A stretch of 64,000 nucleotides of DNA from positions 257,501 through 321,500 of the forward strand of contig MCFH01000011.1 in assembly GCA_002104945.1 (NCBI GenBank), in the 5' to 3' direction. The notes under the pieces are model-generated. The model saw only the letters and a list, made by a program, of their open reading frames with translations. It made no database searches and was not told the DNA's origin. Source of the DNA: Piromyces finnis. Lineage: Eukaryota > Neocallimastigomycota > Neocallimastigomycetes > Neocallimastigales > Neocallimastigaceae. Each line of letters starts with the position of its first letter. Within the stretch, counting starts at the first letter, position 1. Made by a program: the position numbers and the translations under genes. Below, one piece after another: positions 29,292 through 47,698 of this stretch.

Positions 29292-30034
29292 ATAAATAAA
29301 AAAAAATTACAGCATAATTTGATGCCAATCCTTTTCCATCTTTTAATAAATCAAATTCATATTCAGTCATAGGAACTCCGAAATAAAATCCAATAACAGC
29401 CCATTGTGGTATTAAACATTTTGCAAACAATCCTCTACCTGCATTTTTAATCTATTTAATTAATTTTCATTTTTTCATTTAATAATAAGCAATAATTTTA
29501 TTTAGAAATCAATTAAGTAATTTCTAATTATTTAAAATATATAGATTTTATAAAGTATAAATAAGTATACATACTGTCGATTCTTTTACTTCAACAATAT
29601 CTTCTAATGATGTTGGAATAAATTCATCGTCACTATCTTCTGCTTCAGATTCCTTTTTATTATCGTCCTCTTTGCTATTAATATAATCATTGGTGAATTC
29701 ATTTTCATTAACATTTCTTTCATTTGTTTTAATTATCTTTGAACTAACTTCTTTATCACTTCTCTTTCTTTTTCTCCCCTTTTTTGGTTTTTTTTCGATA
29801 TCATTAATATTAATATTAGTATCAAAACCATAATTACGTTTTTTACTAAATGTCCACCACCAGTCACGTTTCAATTCTTCATTCCATTCATTATAATATT
29901 CAACAGCTTTATCGAAGTTGCATGGCTCATATGTTAGCCGAAAAATGTGAGATCGAGCACCTGGTGGTTTTTCTGAGTCAAAAAGTTTATCACGATTAAC
30001 TGTCAATATCATGCTTGCTGTATTTACAGGTGTC

Positions 30035-30071
<37 letters not shown>

Positions 30072-30788
30072 GTTATTTTAATAAAATTATTAAAATATTA
30101 ATAATATATATATTTTTTTGAAAAAAAAATATTGAAAAATCAACAATTTATTAATTTTTTTATACCATTCATTTTAATTATTTTCATTATTAAATAAAAA
30201 CATTTGTGTTTCCTGAAAAAAATAATAATCAATTGCTTTTTTTTTTTTTTTTTTTTAATAATTTAGATTTTTGTTATAATAATTAAATACTACTATATAT
30301 ATATTTAAATATATATATTATTTTCATATTTTCATATTATTTAAAATATATTTTTAAATTCTCTTTATTTCGAATTATTTTTCTTCTTTAAATTATTGAC
30401 TTTAAATATTTTGTATTTTAAATATTCTAAATTAATTAAAATCTTACAATATATATAACTATTTATTTAAATATACTATAAGAAAAGCATATTTAATTAA
30501 TAACCATACCTTTCCATGAAAGCATTTAGGAAAACTCATTATTGTTGAGAGGAGGAAATCCATAGTCAAAGTTCTTCTAATTAAAACATTTCTAGGTAAT
30601 GGCCGTTTTGCATCACGCAAAGTAATAAACATAATATATGTCTGATTATACCAACGTGGTCTATTACTTTTCTTATCTTTTTTTTCAACACATACATTAT
30701 GCCTATTTTTAAAGTTATATACAGGTGCTGGTCCTTTTCTTTTTCTTAAAGATCTTGTTGTTATTGATGGTTCTTTTTCTTCTTTCAT
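18508..30788 (-). CDS. giant SET-domain protein with tandem Asn-rich repeats
   Basis: Probably a protein lysine methyltransferase, but the subfamily is not recognised. Four exons on the minus strand: 30788-30510, 30033-29575, 29451-29311 and 29136-18508, giving about 3,835 residues. Residues 1-246 hold a basic N-terminus and a conserved-looking block (RRTLTMDFLLSTIMSFP, later a Trp-rich KRDWWWTFSKKRNYGF). The SET domain spans about residues 250-365: NAGRGLFAKC and FYFGVPMTEYEFDLL, then CPFHFMNESS in the place of the NHS cofactor motif, then IKPGEEIFVDYG with the catalytic-type Tyr361. The rest is low-complexity Asn/Lys/Glu. About 25 copies of a degenerate repeat centred on MVLRKRTLKK run from about residue 1000 to 3260. 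The C-terminus turns basic and ends with a short ordered-looking segment (LSGLRLNNEVKEKAMIFF). The repeat exon is one continuous 10.6-kb frame. Confidence 0.8.
20230..27050 (-). repeat. about 25 degenerate coding tandem repeats
   Basis: Units of roughly 75-105 codons repeat inside the SET-domain gene. A unit contains SFNEDSNNENTN, then (D/Y)GMVLRKRTLKKHSDQLK, then KLNKNVQKKNEDENIN, then TNEIKNHQEH and a variable QNEN-rich tail. The middle copies (about 23000-26900) are nearly identical over long stretches, while those toward 20230-22700 are more diverged. This fits recent unequal exchange in the centre. Confidence 0.9.
27500..27595. repeat. short Asp/Asn-coding satellite in the SET-domain gene
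   Basis: A 9-to-12-base unit of TTATCATTATCA type repeats about seven times on the plus strand, encoding NDNDNND units on the minus strand. It lies apart from the large repeats. Confidence 0.8.
29248..29287. repeat. 40-base T run in intron 3 of the SET-domain gene
   Basis: An unbroken run of 40 T on the plus strand (A on the sense strand), just inside the donor side of the intron. Confidence 0.95.
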
Positions 30789-37234
<6,446 letters not shown>

Positions 37235-37786
37235 AGTTATTTTAACAAATTTAATTATTAAATTTTTTTATGATTATAATTTTAAACATTATATATTTTT
37301 AATTCTTATTATTTGTATATTTTAAACAAACAAACAAACAAACAAAATAATAGTAATTACTCAACAATTGATACCCGTAATTAATTTTTAAAATTTATTA
37401 CTTTTAAATTTTGAATATATTAATAAAAATAATAAATATATGTTTTTATATTTAAAATAATCATAAATAAATGGTATTTTTTATTATTATTAATTTTTTT
37501 TTTTTACATTTTCATAATTTTTTTTTATTTTTAAAATTTTATAATTTAAAATTATTTTTAACCAATCAAAATTTATTTTAATAGTGATGGTCCAATAATT
37601 TATAAAAAATTTTACTTTTTATAATTATGAAAATATAGTAATAAATTTTTTTTAAAAAAAAATTAAAATATTAATCAATATATAATAATATTGATTATAA
37701 ATACATATATTTAAAACTAACTTTTAAAAAAAAATATATATATTTTTTATTTTTTTTTTAAAAAATATTATAAATTTGAAGTCAAA
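37235..37786. other. intergenic
   Basis: A/T-rich spacer with a CAAA repeat near 37325-37345. No gene seen. Confidence 0.6.
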
Positions 37787-39871
37787 ATGGCCGATTTAGA
37801 TTTATTAAAAAATAGAGTTATTTTGGAAAGTGACCGTGTTTATAGTGTATATATATGATTAATTCTATTATAAAAAGATAAATTTTTTAAAAAATATTTA
37901 TAATTAAAAACAATTTTTATTATTATTATGTACATAAATTTATTTTTTTAAAATTAATAGATTTCATCTATGGATGTACCTGGTACTTATCCAGGTGTTG
38001 ATGATACTTGGGATATTGAAAAATTTAGAAAAGTAATACAAAAATTTTAAAAGATATAAAAAAAGTTCTTAAATTTAAATAATTTAAATTAATAATTAAC
38101 TAGTACTTATATCAAACATTAATTTGAAATCATTTCTATTTAATCATATATAAAAGAATTTTAAAGTTGTTATATCAGAATTAACTAAAAGTAATATTGA
38201 ATTCGATTTAATTGGCGTTGATGCTGCTATTGCAAATGCTTTTAGAAGAATTTTAATTGCTGAAGTACTGTATAGAAATTAATTTTAAAAGAGATATTGA
38301 TAGAAGGAAATATGAATATTAAAAAAATGAATCTATTTAATATATATTGATTTATTTTTAAGGTACCTTCTATGGCTATTGAAGATGTTTTCATTTTAAA
38401 TAATACTTCAATTATGCATGATGAAGTTCTTGCTCATAGATTAGGTCTTATTCCAATTAAGGCAGATCCAAATGATTTTAGTTTCCGTTGGGGTAATTAT
38501 ATTTTTTATTAATAAATTAATAGTTCAATAATTTTGTATAATTTAATATTATATTATTTATTATGTAAATAAATTATATATAATTTTTTTTTCAAATCAA
38601 TTAATTAATTAATATTAAAAATATATAATTAAAATAATTAGAAACTGCACAAAAGAATGGAAATACCCAAGGACCTACTGATGCTGATACTATTGTGTTT
38701 AAGTTACAAGTTAAATGTACTAATAAAAAGGGTGCTCCAAAAGATGATTCTTTAGATCCTTCTGAATTATATGAAAATTCTTCAGGTATATATAAATAAT
38801 AACAAGTTTTATCATGAATATAATCTAATATAAATAAATAAATAAATAAAATTATTGATATATATAATACAATAATACTCAATAATTATAATATAAAATT
38901 AATATTATTAATATTATTTTAAAGTCTATTCTGGACAAATGGTTTGGTCTCCACAAGGTCGTCAAGAAGAATTCTTTAAAAACAGTCCACCAAGACCTGT
39001 TTATGATGATATTTTAATTACTAAACTTAGACCAAAACAAGTAAATTAATATTTTTAAAAATGATTTATGTATTTCTAGATTTCGTTATTAAGTAAAATT
39101 ATATTAAATTTTACAAAGGAAATTGATTTAGAATTACACTGCGTTAAAGGTATTGGAAAAGATCATGCTAAGTTCTCTCCAGTTGGTAAATATATAAATA
39201 AATAAATAAAAATTTATAAAATATCAATAATATAATACATATGAGAAAAATCATTAATATAATATGATAAAAGCCACTGCTTCATATAGATTACTTCCAG
39301 ATATTATCATAACGAAACCAATTCTTGGAAAAGATGCTGAAAAATTCCAAAAGTGTTTCCCAGAAGGTGTTGTTGAAGTATTTACTAATAAAGGTTCGTT
39401 TTTTATAGTTATTAATTTAATTATTATTAGTAAAATAATAAAAATTAGTTTGAACTAAGTAATATATAAACTAATAATAATACATTTTGAAATTATTTTT
39501 TTTAATTATAGATGGTGAAAAGGAAGCTCGCGTTGTTAATCCAAGAAAAGATACCGTAAGTCGTGAATGCTTACGTCATGCTGAATTTAAGGATAAAGTT
39601 AAGTTAACTAGGGTTAGAGATCATTTTATTTGTAAGTACCAAAGTTCTAATACAAAAATAATTACAATAATAATAAATTTTGAAGCTGAATCACTCAAGT
39701 TTCCATGTATTAATGTATACTTATTCTTTAATTAATATTATTTTAAAAGTTAATGTTGAATCTGTTGGTGCTATTCCACCACAAAGATTATTACCAGATG
39801 CTGTTAAAGTTTTAATTGAAAAATGCAAAGTTCTTAAGAGATCATTAGCCCAATTAAATCAAAACAACTAA
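37787..39871 (+). CDS. RPC40: RNA polymerase I and III subunit AC40 (RPAC1)
   Basis: The alpha-like subunit shared by RNA polymerases I and III, which pairs with AC19 to nucleate enzyme assembly. Ten exons: 37787-37846, 37961-38032, 38157-38264, 38363-38492, 38642-38785, 38925-39040, 39119-39185, 39274-39393, 39512-39631 and 39750-39871, giving 352 residues, the normal size. The alpha-motif region [18 protein letters not shown] is intact, followed by [13 protein letters not shown]. Middle ([21 protein letters not shown]) and C-terminal blocks ([19 protein letters not shown]) also match the family. Every junction is GT/AG with consistent phase. Codon use is slightly less A/T-rich than its neighbours, as expected for a well-expressed gene. 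Confidence 0.95.
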
Positions 39872-40279
39872 ATTTATTTATTTTTTTTTTTTTAAATTTA
39901 TAATGATACTATTAGAAAATCCAATTTTTAAATTAAAGTTTGATAATTAAGATAATAAGTTAATTATTAGTATTTATTTTAACATAAGTTTATTATAATC
40001 AGTCTATATTATATATATAAAAAGTTATAAATAATTTATTAATGATTAAAATAATAATTCAAAAAAGAAAAAAAAAATTGTAATTATATATATATTAATT
40101 AATAAACATTTAAATATAGAGATAATTTTATTTTTATAGGTTATAATTAATTTCATCAAAAAAGTGAAATAAATGGAATTTATGATGTAAAGTTAATTTG
40201 GTATATTGCTTTTATGCTTTATAATGGAAGATATTAATATTTGTTAGAGTGTGATTATAAAAATTAATTAATTAATTAA

Positions 40280-40362
<83 letters not shown>

Positions 40363-40581
40363 ATTATATTACCATTTACATATTTTAAAAAATTTCTATA
40401 AATAACTTTTCAACATTTTAGTTTAAACTTTAATTAATATTTAACTATTACTTCAAATAAAATTTTATTGAATAATAGAAAATATTTTCATTTAAAATAA
40501 AAAAAGATAATTTTTTTATATTATTTAATAAGTATAGAATATTCATAAAAAAAAGTAAATCTTTAAAATTCTATTATAAAA
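39872..40581. other. intergenic with AAAT array
   Basis: A/T-rich spacer between AC40 and ABP1. It contains a TTAA/AAAT array at about 40263-40363. No gene seen. Confidence 0.6.
40263..40363. repeat. (AATT)n-(AAAT)n microsatellite
   Basis: A short TTAA array runs directly into about 85 bases of AAAT repeats. Confidence 0.95.
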
Positions 40582-43118
40582 ATGTCACAAGTAAGTTTTT
40601 CAGAAAATGGAAAAGAAATAAAAAATGCTTATGATTCAATAATCAGTGGTGAATCATCCTTTGAATGGGCTTTGTATGGTTATGAAGATGGTTCCAATGA
40701 AATAGAATTAGTTGATTCTGGAAGTATGAATTAGCTTATTAATATAATGATTAGTAATGATTTTTCATATTAATTATATATAATTGAATAACTAATAAAA
40801 TAAAAAGATGGATTGGAACAATTATGTGACGAGTTTGATGAAGATGAATATCAATATGCATTTGCTAGAGTTACTGGTATTTAGAGATATTATTAATAAC
40901 AATATAATGCTTTAATATTATTTAAAAAAAGTTCTTATAAATAATGATATATATTTAAAAAATTAGATCCAAATTCCAATTTACCAAGATTTGTTTTTAT
41001 ATCATGGGTAAAATTTAAAGAATTGCTTTATTTAATGATATAAAATATATAATACTAAATCATTATAATAATATTAATAAATATAAAATTAGTGCGGGGA
41101 ATCAGTTCCATTCACAAAGAAGGGAATGTATAATGCATTTACTAACGATGTTTTAAGATTTTTTAGTGTAAATAATATACAATATATTTAGTTTAATAAT
41201 TTATTTCACGTTTATATATAAATGGTAATAAAATTAATATTTAAAATTAATATAAGGGTTTTCATATTCATATTAATGCTCGTTCAAAATTTGATGTTGA
41301 TCCGGATGAAATAATGAAAAAAGTTAAAAGCTGTTCTGGTGCCAATTATTCATTTCATCAGAAACAAGAAGCTAAAAATAAAGCTTTTAATAATGTATTT
41401 TATATTATGTCATATAATATATATAATATTACGAAAAGTATGTTAATATTGTAATATTTAATATAATTCGAATATTTTAAAGGTTGAACCAAAGATTGAA
41501 TTAAAAGCAGAAGAAAATAAAACTCAAGCATGTCCATCCATAGCAAAAAAGAATCCATTAAATGAAAATTACTCAAACGATTTTATAAAAAAAAATAATA
41601 CATCAAATCAAAACAATTCATTAGAAACACCATCATTATCAAATGAAAATTCATCAATTAGCGGTAGTTCAAATAATAATGGTAATATTACATTAAAAGC
41701 TAATCCTTTAAATCAGAGTAACCCAGTAGATAATGATCCATCTAAGCAAGATAATTTCTCATCAAGTAGACGTAGTAGTTGTGATTATAATCCATTAAAA
41801 CCAAGTTCATCAAGACGTAGTAGTAATGTAGGTGAAAGAAAAAATGGTGTAAGTATAAACTATTACATTTAAAATATTTTACTTAAATAAAATTTTAATT
41901 AGGAATTTCAATTTTTATTTTTTTATAAAAAATGAAAAACAATTAATAAAATAAATTAACTAAAGTCTGTTGAGAATATTAGAGAAGCTTTTGAAAAAAT
42001 AAATGAAGCTGAAACAGAAACAAAAGAAAATGTTACAAAAGTATGTTCAAGTAGTATTAGTTCAAGAATTAATGCTTTCCAAAATCAAATTCATGAAGCT
42101 AGTGAAAATACTAGGGAAGAACAGAAAATTAAAAAAGATTTATCTTCAAAAAATTTGAAAAATTGGGATCAAAAAATAAATGAACACACTAAAGAACAAG
42201 AACCAGAATTAAAATCAATTCAAAAGGATGAATCAAATAAAGAACCAGAATTAATTTTAGAACCTGTCCAAATAAATGATCAAGCTAGAGAACCAGAACC
42301 AGTACCAAGATCAGAGTCAAATCAAGAAATTCAAGAGGTAAGAAAATAAATAATTATACATTAACATCAAATTTATTATTATATTTATTATATTTAATTA
42401 TATAACTATATTAAAAAGGGAATTATTGTCAAAGCTCTTTATTCCTACGAAGCAGCTGAAGAAGGTGAATTATCATTTGATGAAAACGAAATCCTTACAA
42501 ATATTGTTGAAGTTCCTGGTGAAGGTTGGTGGAGTGGTAATAATTCAAAAGGCGAATATGGAATGTTCCCATCAAACTATGTTTCAACTGTAAATTATAA
42601 AGATAAAATAAATATAATATTACATACAATATATACAGTATAATAAATTAAAATTAATGGAATTTTAAATATTTAAATTTACAAAAACTCTAATTTATTA
42701 GGATTTAAATGCTGTTGCCGATAATGAAGAAAATTTTGATAGTGAGATTTTCATTAGATTATTTTATTTTTCTTTTTAATATAAAAGTATATTAATAAAT
42801 TTTTTTTATAATTTTTTTCTAAGAACCTTCTATAGAGCAAAGCGACAGTGTAAACTTCAATATTAAAAAATATTTATTATTTATAATAATGTAATTATGA
42901 AATATATTCAATTAAATATATTCAATTATATTTGTATATAGAATATTACTGCTAAGGCTTTATACAGTTATGAAGCCCAAGATGATTCTGAAATAAGTTT
43001 TGATGAGGGTGAAGTAATTTCTGGCATTATATTACAAGATGAAAACTGGGCTATTGGTTTTAATCAAAACTTACAACAAGGAATGTTCCCATTAAATTAT
43101 GTAGAACTTAATCAATAA
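40582..43118 (+). CDS. ABP1: ABP1/drebrin-like actin-binding adaptor
   Basis: It binds F-actin and links it to endocytic proteins at cortical actin patches. Eleven exons: 40582-40723, 40808-40876, 40967-41007, 41093-41167, 41257-41394, 41483-41848, 41966-42337, 42419-42589, 42702-42741, 42824-42849 and 42942-43118, giving 538 residues. An ADF-homology domain covers residues 1 to about 137 (SFEWALYGYE, NLPRFVFISWCG, later HINARSKFDVDP and SGANYSFH). A Ser/Asn-rich and then charged, Glu/Pro-rich middle follows, with a possible coiled coil. Two SH3 domains end the protein: residues 402-456 (VKALYSYEAAEEGELSFDE, GEGWWSG, MFPSNYV) and 481-536 (ALYSYEAQDDSEISFDEGE, MFPLNYV). The second SH3 has Ala instead of the second Trp (ENWAIG). 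Small exons 9 and 10 are less certain, and exon 9 uses a GTGAGA donor. Confidence 0.9.
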
Positions 43119-43696
43119 TTATCATGATTTTATGGTAGTTATTAACATGCTATAATAATATAAATAATTTTATATAAAAATTAAAAAGAAATATTTTATA
43201 TAATATTTTAATATATAAAACATATAGATATTATTAATATTATTATGGAGAAAGTAATATAATTAATTTTTTAATTTTAAAATAAATTTTATTTATTATA
43301 ATAAAAGATTTTTTATTTAATTTATATAATAATATAAATTTACATTATGACTATTAAATATATAATTTTATGTGCCATAATATTTTTAAATATTATATGC
43401 ACCTTCAATTTTATCAAGCAAAGTAAAACAAAATTTAATGATTATTTTTATTTTTTTAAAATAATTTATTATTTTTAAGAGTTGTATAATATTATATAAT
43501 TATTTATTATTTTATATTATATAAATATTTAAATTTTTGAGTATATAAAATAAGTTTTATAAATAAATAGCAAATAAATAAGTAAAAGAATTAGTAAACA
43601 AATAATATTTTTATAATATTTCTTTTATATAATATTTTTATTCTTATTGTTTAGGTAAATTTATATTTAATTTATGTTCAAATAATTGTAATTTAA
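43119..43696. other. convergent intergenic region
   Basis: A/T-rich spacer between the 3' ends of ABP1 and the G-alpha gene. No gene seen. Confidence 0.6.
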
Positions 43697-44247
43697 CTAT
43701 GCTTTAAGATCCATTGTGGAATATGACTCCACATTTCTTGCTTTTAATTCTTTAAGAATATTATCCAATTCTTTTTTATTTATTTCTTTTAATTTTGCAA
43801 CTACATCATCCCATGTTGTCTATAATGATATTTCAAATATGATTGAAAACAATTAATTATTAATAAATATGTAAATAAATATGAATATATATATTTATAA
43901 ATGTTATAAAATACCTTAATATCACGTTTAAATCTTGCAGCTATATGGAAAACTTGAACTCTATTAGGATCTCCATTGTTTAATGCACTCTAATATATCA
44001 AATTATTTTATATTATATATAGTTTTAATTTTTTATCGTTAGTTAATTAATATAAAAATATATAAATCTAGAAGTACAATTTTTTATTGTTTTTACTTTA
44101 AATTTTTTTTCGATAAAATTTAATGAATCCATTAATTCTCCAGATCCTAATATATATTTATTATATATATAATATATATAATAAATATAATAATAAGTTA
44201 AATATTTATATATAAATATAGATGTTTTGATTTTTAAATTATAATTC

Positions 44248-44294
<47 letters not shown>

Positions 44295-45932
44295 TTTTTT
44301 TTTTTTCTTTTGATTTTTTATTACCTGTATAATCCGAGAATTCTTCACAAATATTTATTGACTCTGTTCTTATTTTTTCTTCAAACAAATCTTTTTTATT
44401 AAAAAGCAAGAATATAGGTGTTGTTTTAAATATTTCATTATTAGCAGTTTGCTTAAAAAGATTAAAACATTCCTGCATTCTATTTACACTATTATCTTCA
44501 AATAATACTGAATTATATCCATTTAAATTTACAATATATAAAAGTGCACTAACGTTATCAAAACAATGAAGCCATTTACGTCTTTCATTTCTTTGACCAC
44601 CAACATCAATAACACTATTAAGTTTTTTTTATTGTTTTAATATATTAATAATATTTTTTTATATAATATAATAAATTATATAGTTACGTGAATTTTAATG
44701 GAGGAACATTAATTTCTGTTGAAATAATACCGGTTGTCATAATTCTAGACATTACATAATCCTGTTTTTTTAAATGTATCAATATTAATATTGTTTAATT
44801 TAATATATATATATATATATATTGAATTAAAAAATAAAGGCAATAAATTAGAAATATACTTCTTCTGTAAGTTCAAAATCATCATCGATAAATCTTAAAA
44901 CATTATCAAAATAACTGTTTATAATAAATATATGATAAATATAAAATATAAATATATATATTCATTATATATATATATATATATATTAAATTTCTTATTC
45001 ATATTTTTATGATTGCATATTATTTTTGTATTTTTTCACATTTTATTATATATTTAATACAACTAAAAAATTACTAGTATGCAGCATCCATAATCCAGAA
45101 ATCATTTCTTTTTTCCCATATTTTTTTTATTGATGGCTCTTTCGTCCATAAAAAATCAATTGCATTAGCAACTTCTTTTGTAAAGTGATTTTCATCATCA
45201 TTTAGAGATAATTCTTCTGCTGTCTTCAGTAAGCGTGATAGTTCCTATTATATATTATATTAAATATATTTTTTTAGAGATTACATTTCAATATTATCCA
45301 TAATATTTATTCCAAGATTAAAACTCAATGAATTCAATAAAAATATCAATAATATTGTAATTACTTTTGATTCAGGTTGTTCAAAATCTAAATCGTGTGA
45401 ACTTAATTGCTCTGTTAATATATTCATACATTGTAATGCATTTCTTTTTAATCCAGTTTTATATTCTTCTTTTTCATCATTCTGTAATTCAATTTTATGT
45501 ATAAGTTTTAGCTGCTTTAAAATTGTACTTTTTCCAGATTCACCAGAACCTTTTTTTTTTCATTTATATTGTTTATTTGTTTATTACAATGATAAATTTT
45601 TTAATTACAATATTTAAATAGATATTCATAAATTTTATGTTAAAATTAACTTAAATTCATATCGGTAATGATAACGATATTTAAAACCAAACTATAAAAT
45701 GATCTCCTATATATTACCTAGAAGTAAAATTTTAAGATTCAATTTATCTTCAAGACCATCAATTTCTAATTTGTCATCTTTTAGATATGAAAAGTTGATA
45801 AATTAATAATAATAAAGTCAATAATATTTCTATGAAAAAAAGAAGAAATACTTTTACAATTTTTTTCTATATACCTAATAAACTTTTTGAATTAACTTTA
45901 TTGTTTTTTTTTAATTTCTTGAGAATATTCAT
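43697..45932 (-). CDS. heterotrimeric G-protein alpha subunit, divergent
   Basis: A GTP-binding signalling subunit coupled to seven-helix receptors. Ten exons on the minus strand: 45932-45875, 45777-45718, 45549-45365, 45244-45075, 44914-44860, 44761-44688, 44614-44325, 44146-44097, 43989-43915 and 43819-43697, giving 379 residues. The P loop GSGESGKST is at residues 40-48, switch I Arg182 and TTG at 185-187, switch II DVGGQR at 204-209 with catalytic Gln208, and NKKD at 273-276. The guanine-contacting TCAT motif is replaced by IAAR (330-333), and the C-terminal receptor-contact tail (SYSTMDLKA) is unlike classical subunits. Gly2, needed for myristoylation, is Asn. The GTPase chemistry should be intact; coupling and membrane attachment may differ. 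The exon 8 donor was chosen to restore frame with exon 9. Confidence 0.9.
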
Positions 45933-47698
45933 TATTATTAATTAATTTTTATTACTGTTAAATTCTTTTTTATATTATTACTATTTTTTTAATTAAAATG
46001 TGTTATTGTGTGCTAATTATATAAGTAAATTTGGGTATTCTTTATGTATAGTATGATTTTAAAAAATTTAACTTGATATTAATATTCTATAATATTTATT
46101 ATTATTATTATTATTAATATTATTATTATTATTTTTTCTTACTAAATGAATATATAAGTTATAAAGATATTATTGCATCTATATACATTCTTTTTCTTCT
46201 TATATATAAATACTAATATACACCTACAATTAAAAAGGAAAATAAATTATTTAATTGTCTAATTATATTTCAAAGATTAATATAATATATAATATTTTAC
46301 TTTTGTATAAAGTTCAATAGTTTTATTAAAAAATGTATTTATCTTTAATTTTTTATTAGATTATTTATTAGAAAAAAATGTTAATAAATAATCATTACTA
46401 TACTATAGTAGCTACTGAAAAATGAAATTATAATACTAAAAAATGATTTCTTTTTATTTTTTATATAAATTAATAAATATTATAATATTATATTTTTTAA
46501 ATAATATATAATATAGTTTTAAATAACAAAACCTATTATCATAACTACTATAAATATAGTAATAAATCTTATATATTAAAAAAAAAATTATATTTTAAAT
46601 TTTCTTATATAGTTTGAATAAATTATGAAAGTTAAAAATATAAAAAATATTAAAAGAAAGTTGTAATTAATGTTTTAATCGTAACTTTTTTTTAATTATT
46701 ATTATGAGTGTTATTGTTAGTTTAAATTTATGGTATATAGTGTAATATTTTATAATGATCCATTTAATGGACTAATGAATGAAATATTTAATTATAATTA
46801 TTAATAATAATTTTATGATAAAATGTCTATTACTATTACACACTTTTCTAATAAAATTGGCATTAAAATATTAATATTAATGTTAAAATAAATAACTTTC
46901 TCATTAAATTAAATAACAATAGTTATAAAAATATATCTAACAAAATATCAAAAATCAAATCTTTTCCCTTTTCTTTTCTTTTCTTTTTTTTTTTTGATAA
47001 TTCATTAAATTTAAAGTTAAATGTAACTTTAAGTTTATTTGATATCAATTGTAAACTAATTTTTCTCCTATCATTTTGAATCTTAATTCCTTTATATTTA
47101 AATTTCAAAATAAAATTAAAATAAAATAATTATTCATAACTAAGTTCGATATATATAATTTTTTTTTATTAATTTTTCTTTTTAGTACCTATTAGAGATA
47201 TTTTAGAGAATAAATTTTTCATGTTAAAATTAAAATTATTTATCCATAATAGTAAGATTTTTTAATTTAATCAGGAGAAAAATGGTGAAAGTTTAATAGT
47301 AAAGAAAAATGAATTGAAATCTATTATTGTAAGTATTTTTAAAATATGATACTTTATTCTATTTAGTTAAAAGAATACTGAGTATTTTTTAAATAAATAT
47401 TAAAAGAAGGTTACTTTTAATATAATGAATATAATAATGTTTAAATGTTTATTTGTTATTGGGATTAATATTTGTTATTACAATGTTTTTATTAAAAAAA
47501 AAAAAAAAAACAGAAACAAATTTGATATATGTATATAAAATATGGTATAAATAAAAATATATTAATGCTTTTTTTTTTTTTTTTATACATCCTTTGTCTT
47601 TTTATTGTTTTAGAATTTGTCATTTTAAACTATTCCCAAAATATTAATTATAGTTATAATAACTATGTATTGTTCATTTATGTTATATTGAAAATATT
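45933..47698. other. long intergenic region, possible gene remnants
   Basis: About 1.8 kb upstream of the G-alpha gene. Short coding-like stretches occur: a 61-codon minus-strand frame at 46923-47108 rich in Lys, and plus-strand segments near 47188-47260 and 47281-47330, the latter ending at a GTAAGT donor-like site. None can be joined into a gene with a recognisable product. The remainder is plain A/T spacer. Confidence 0.4.
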
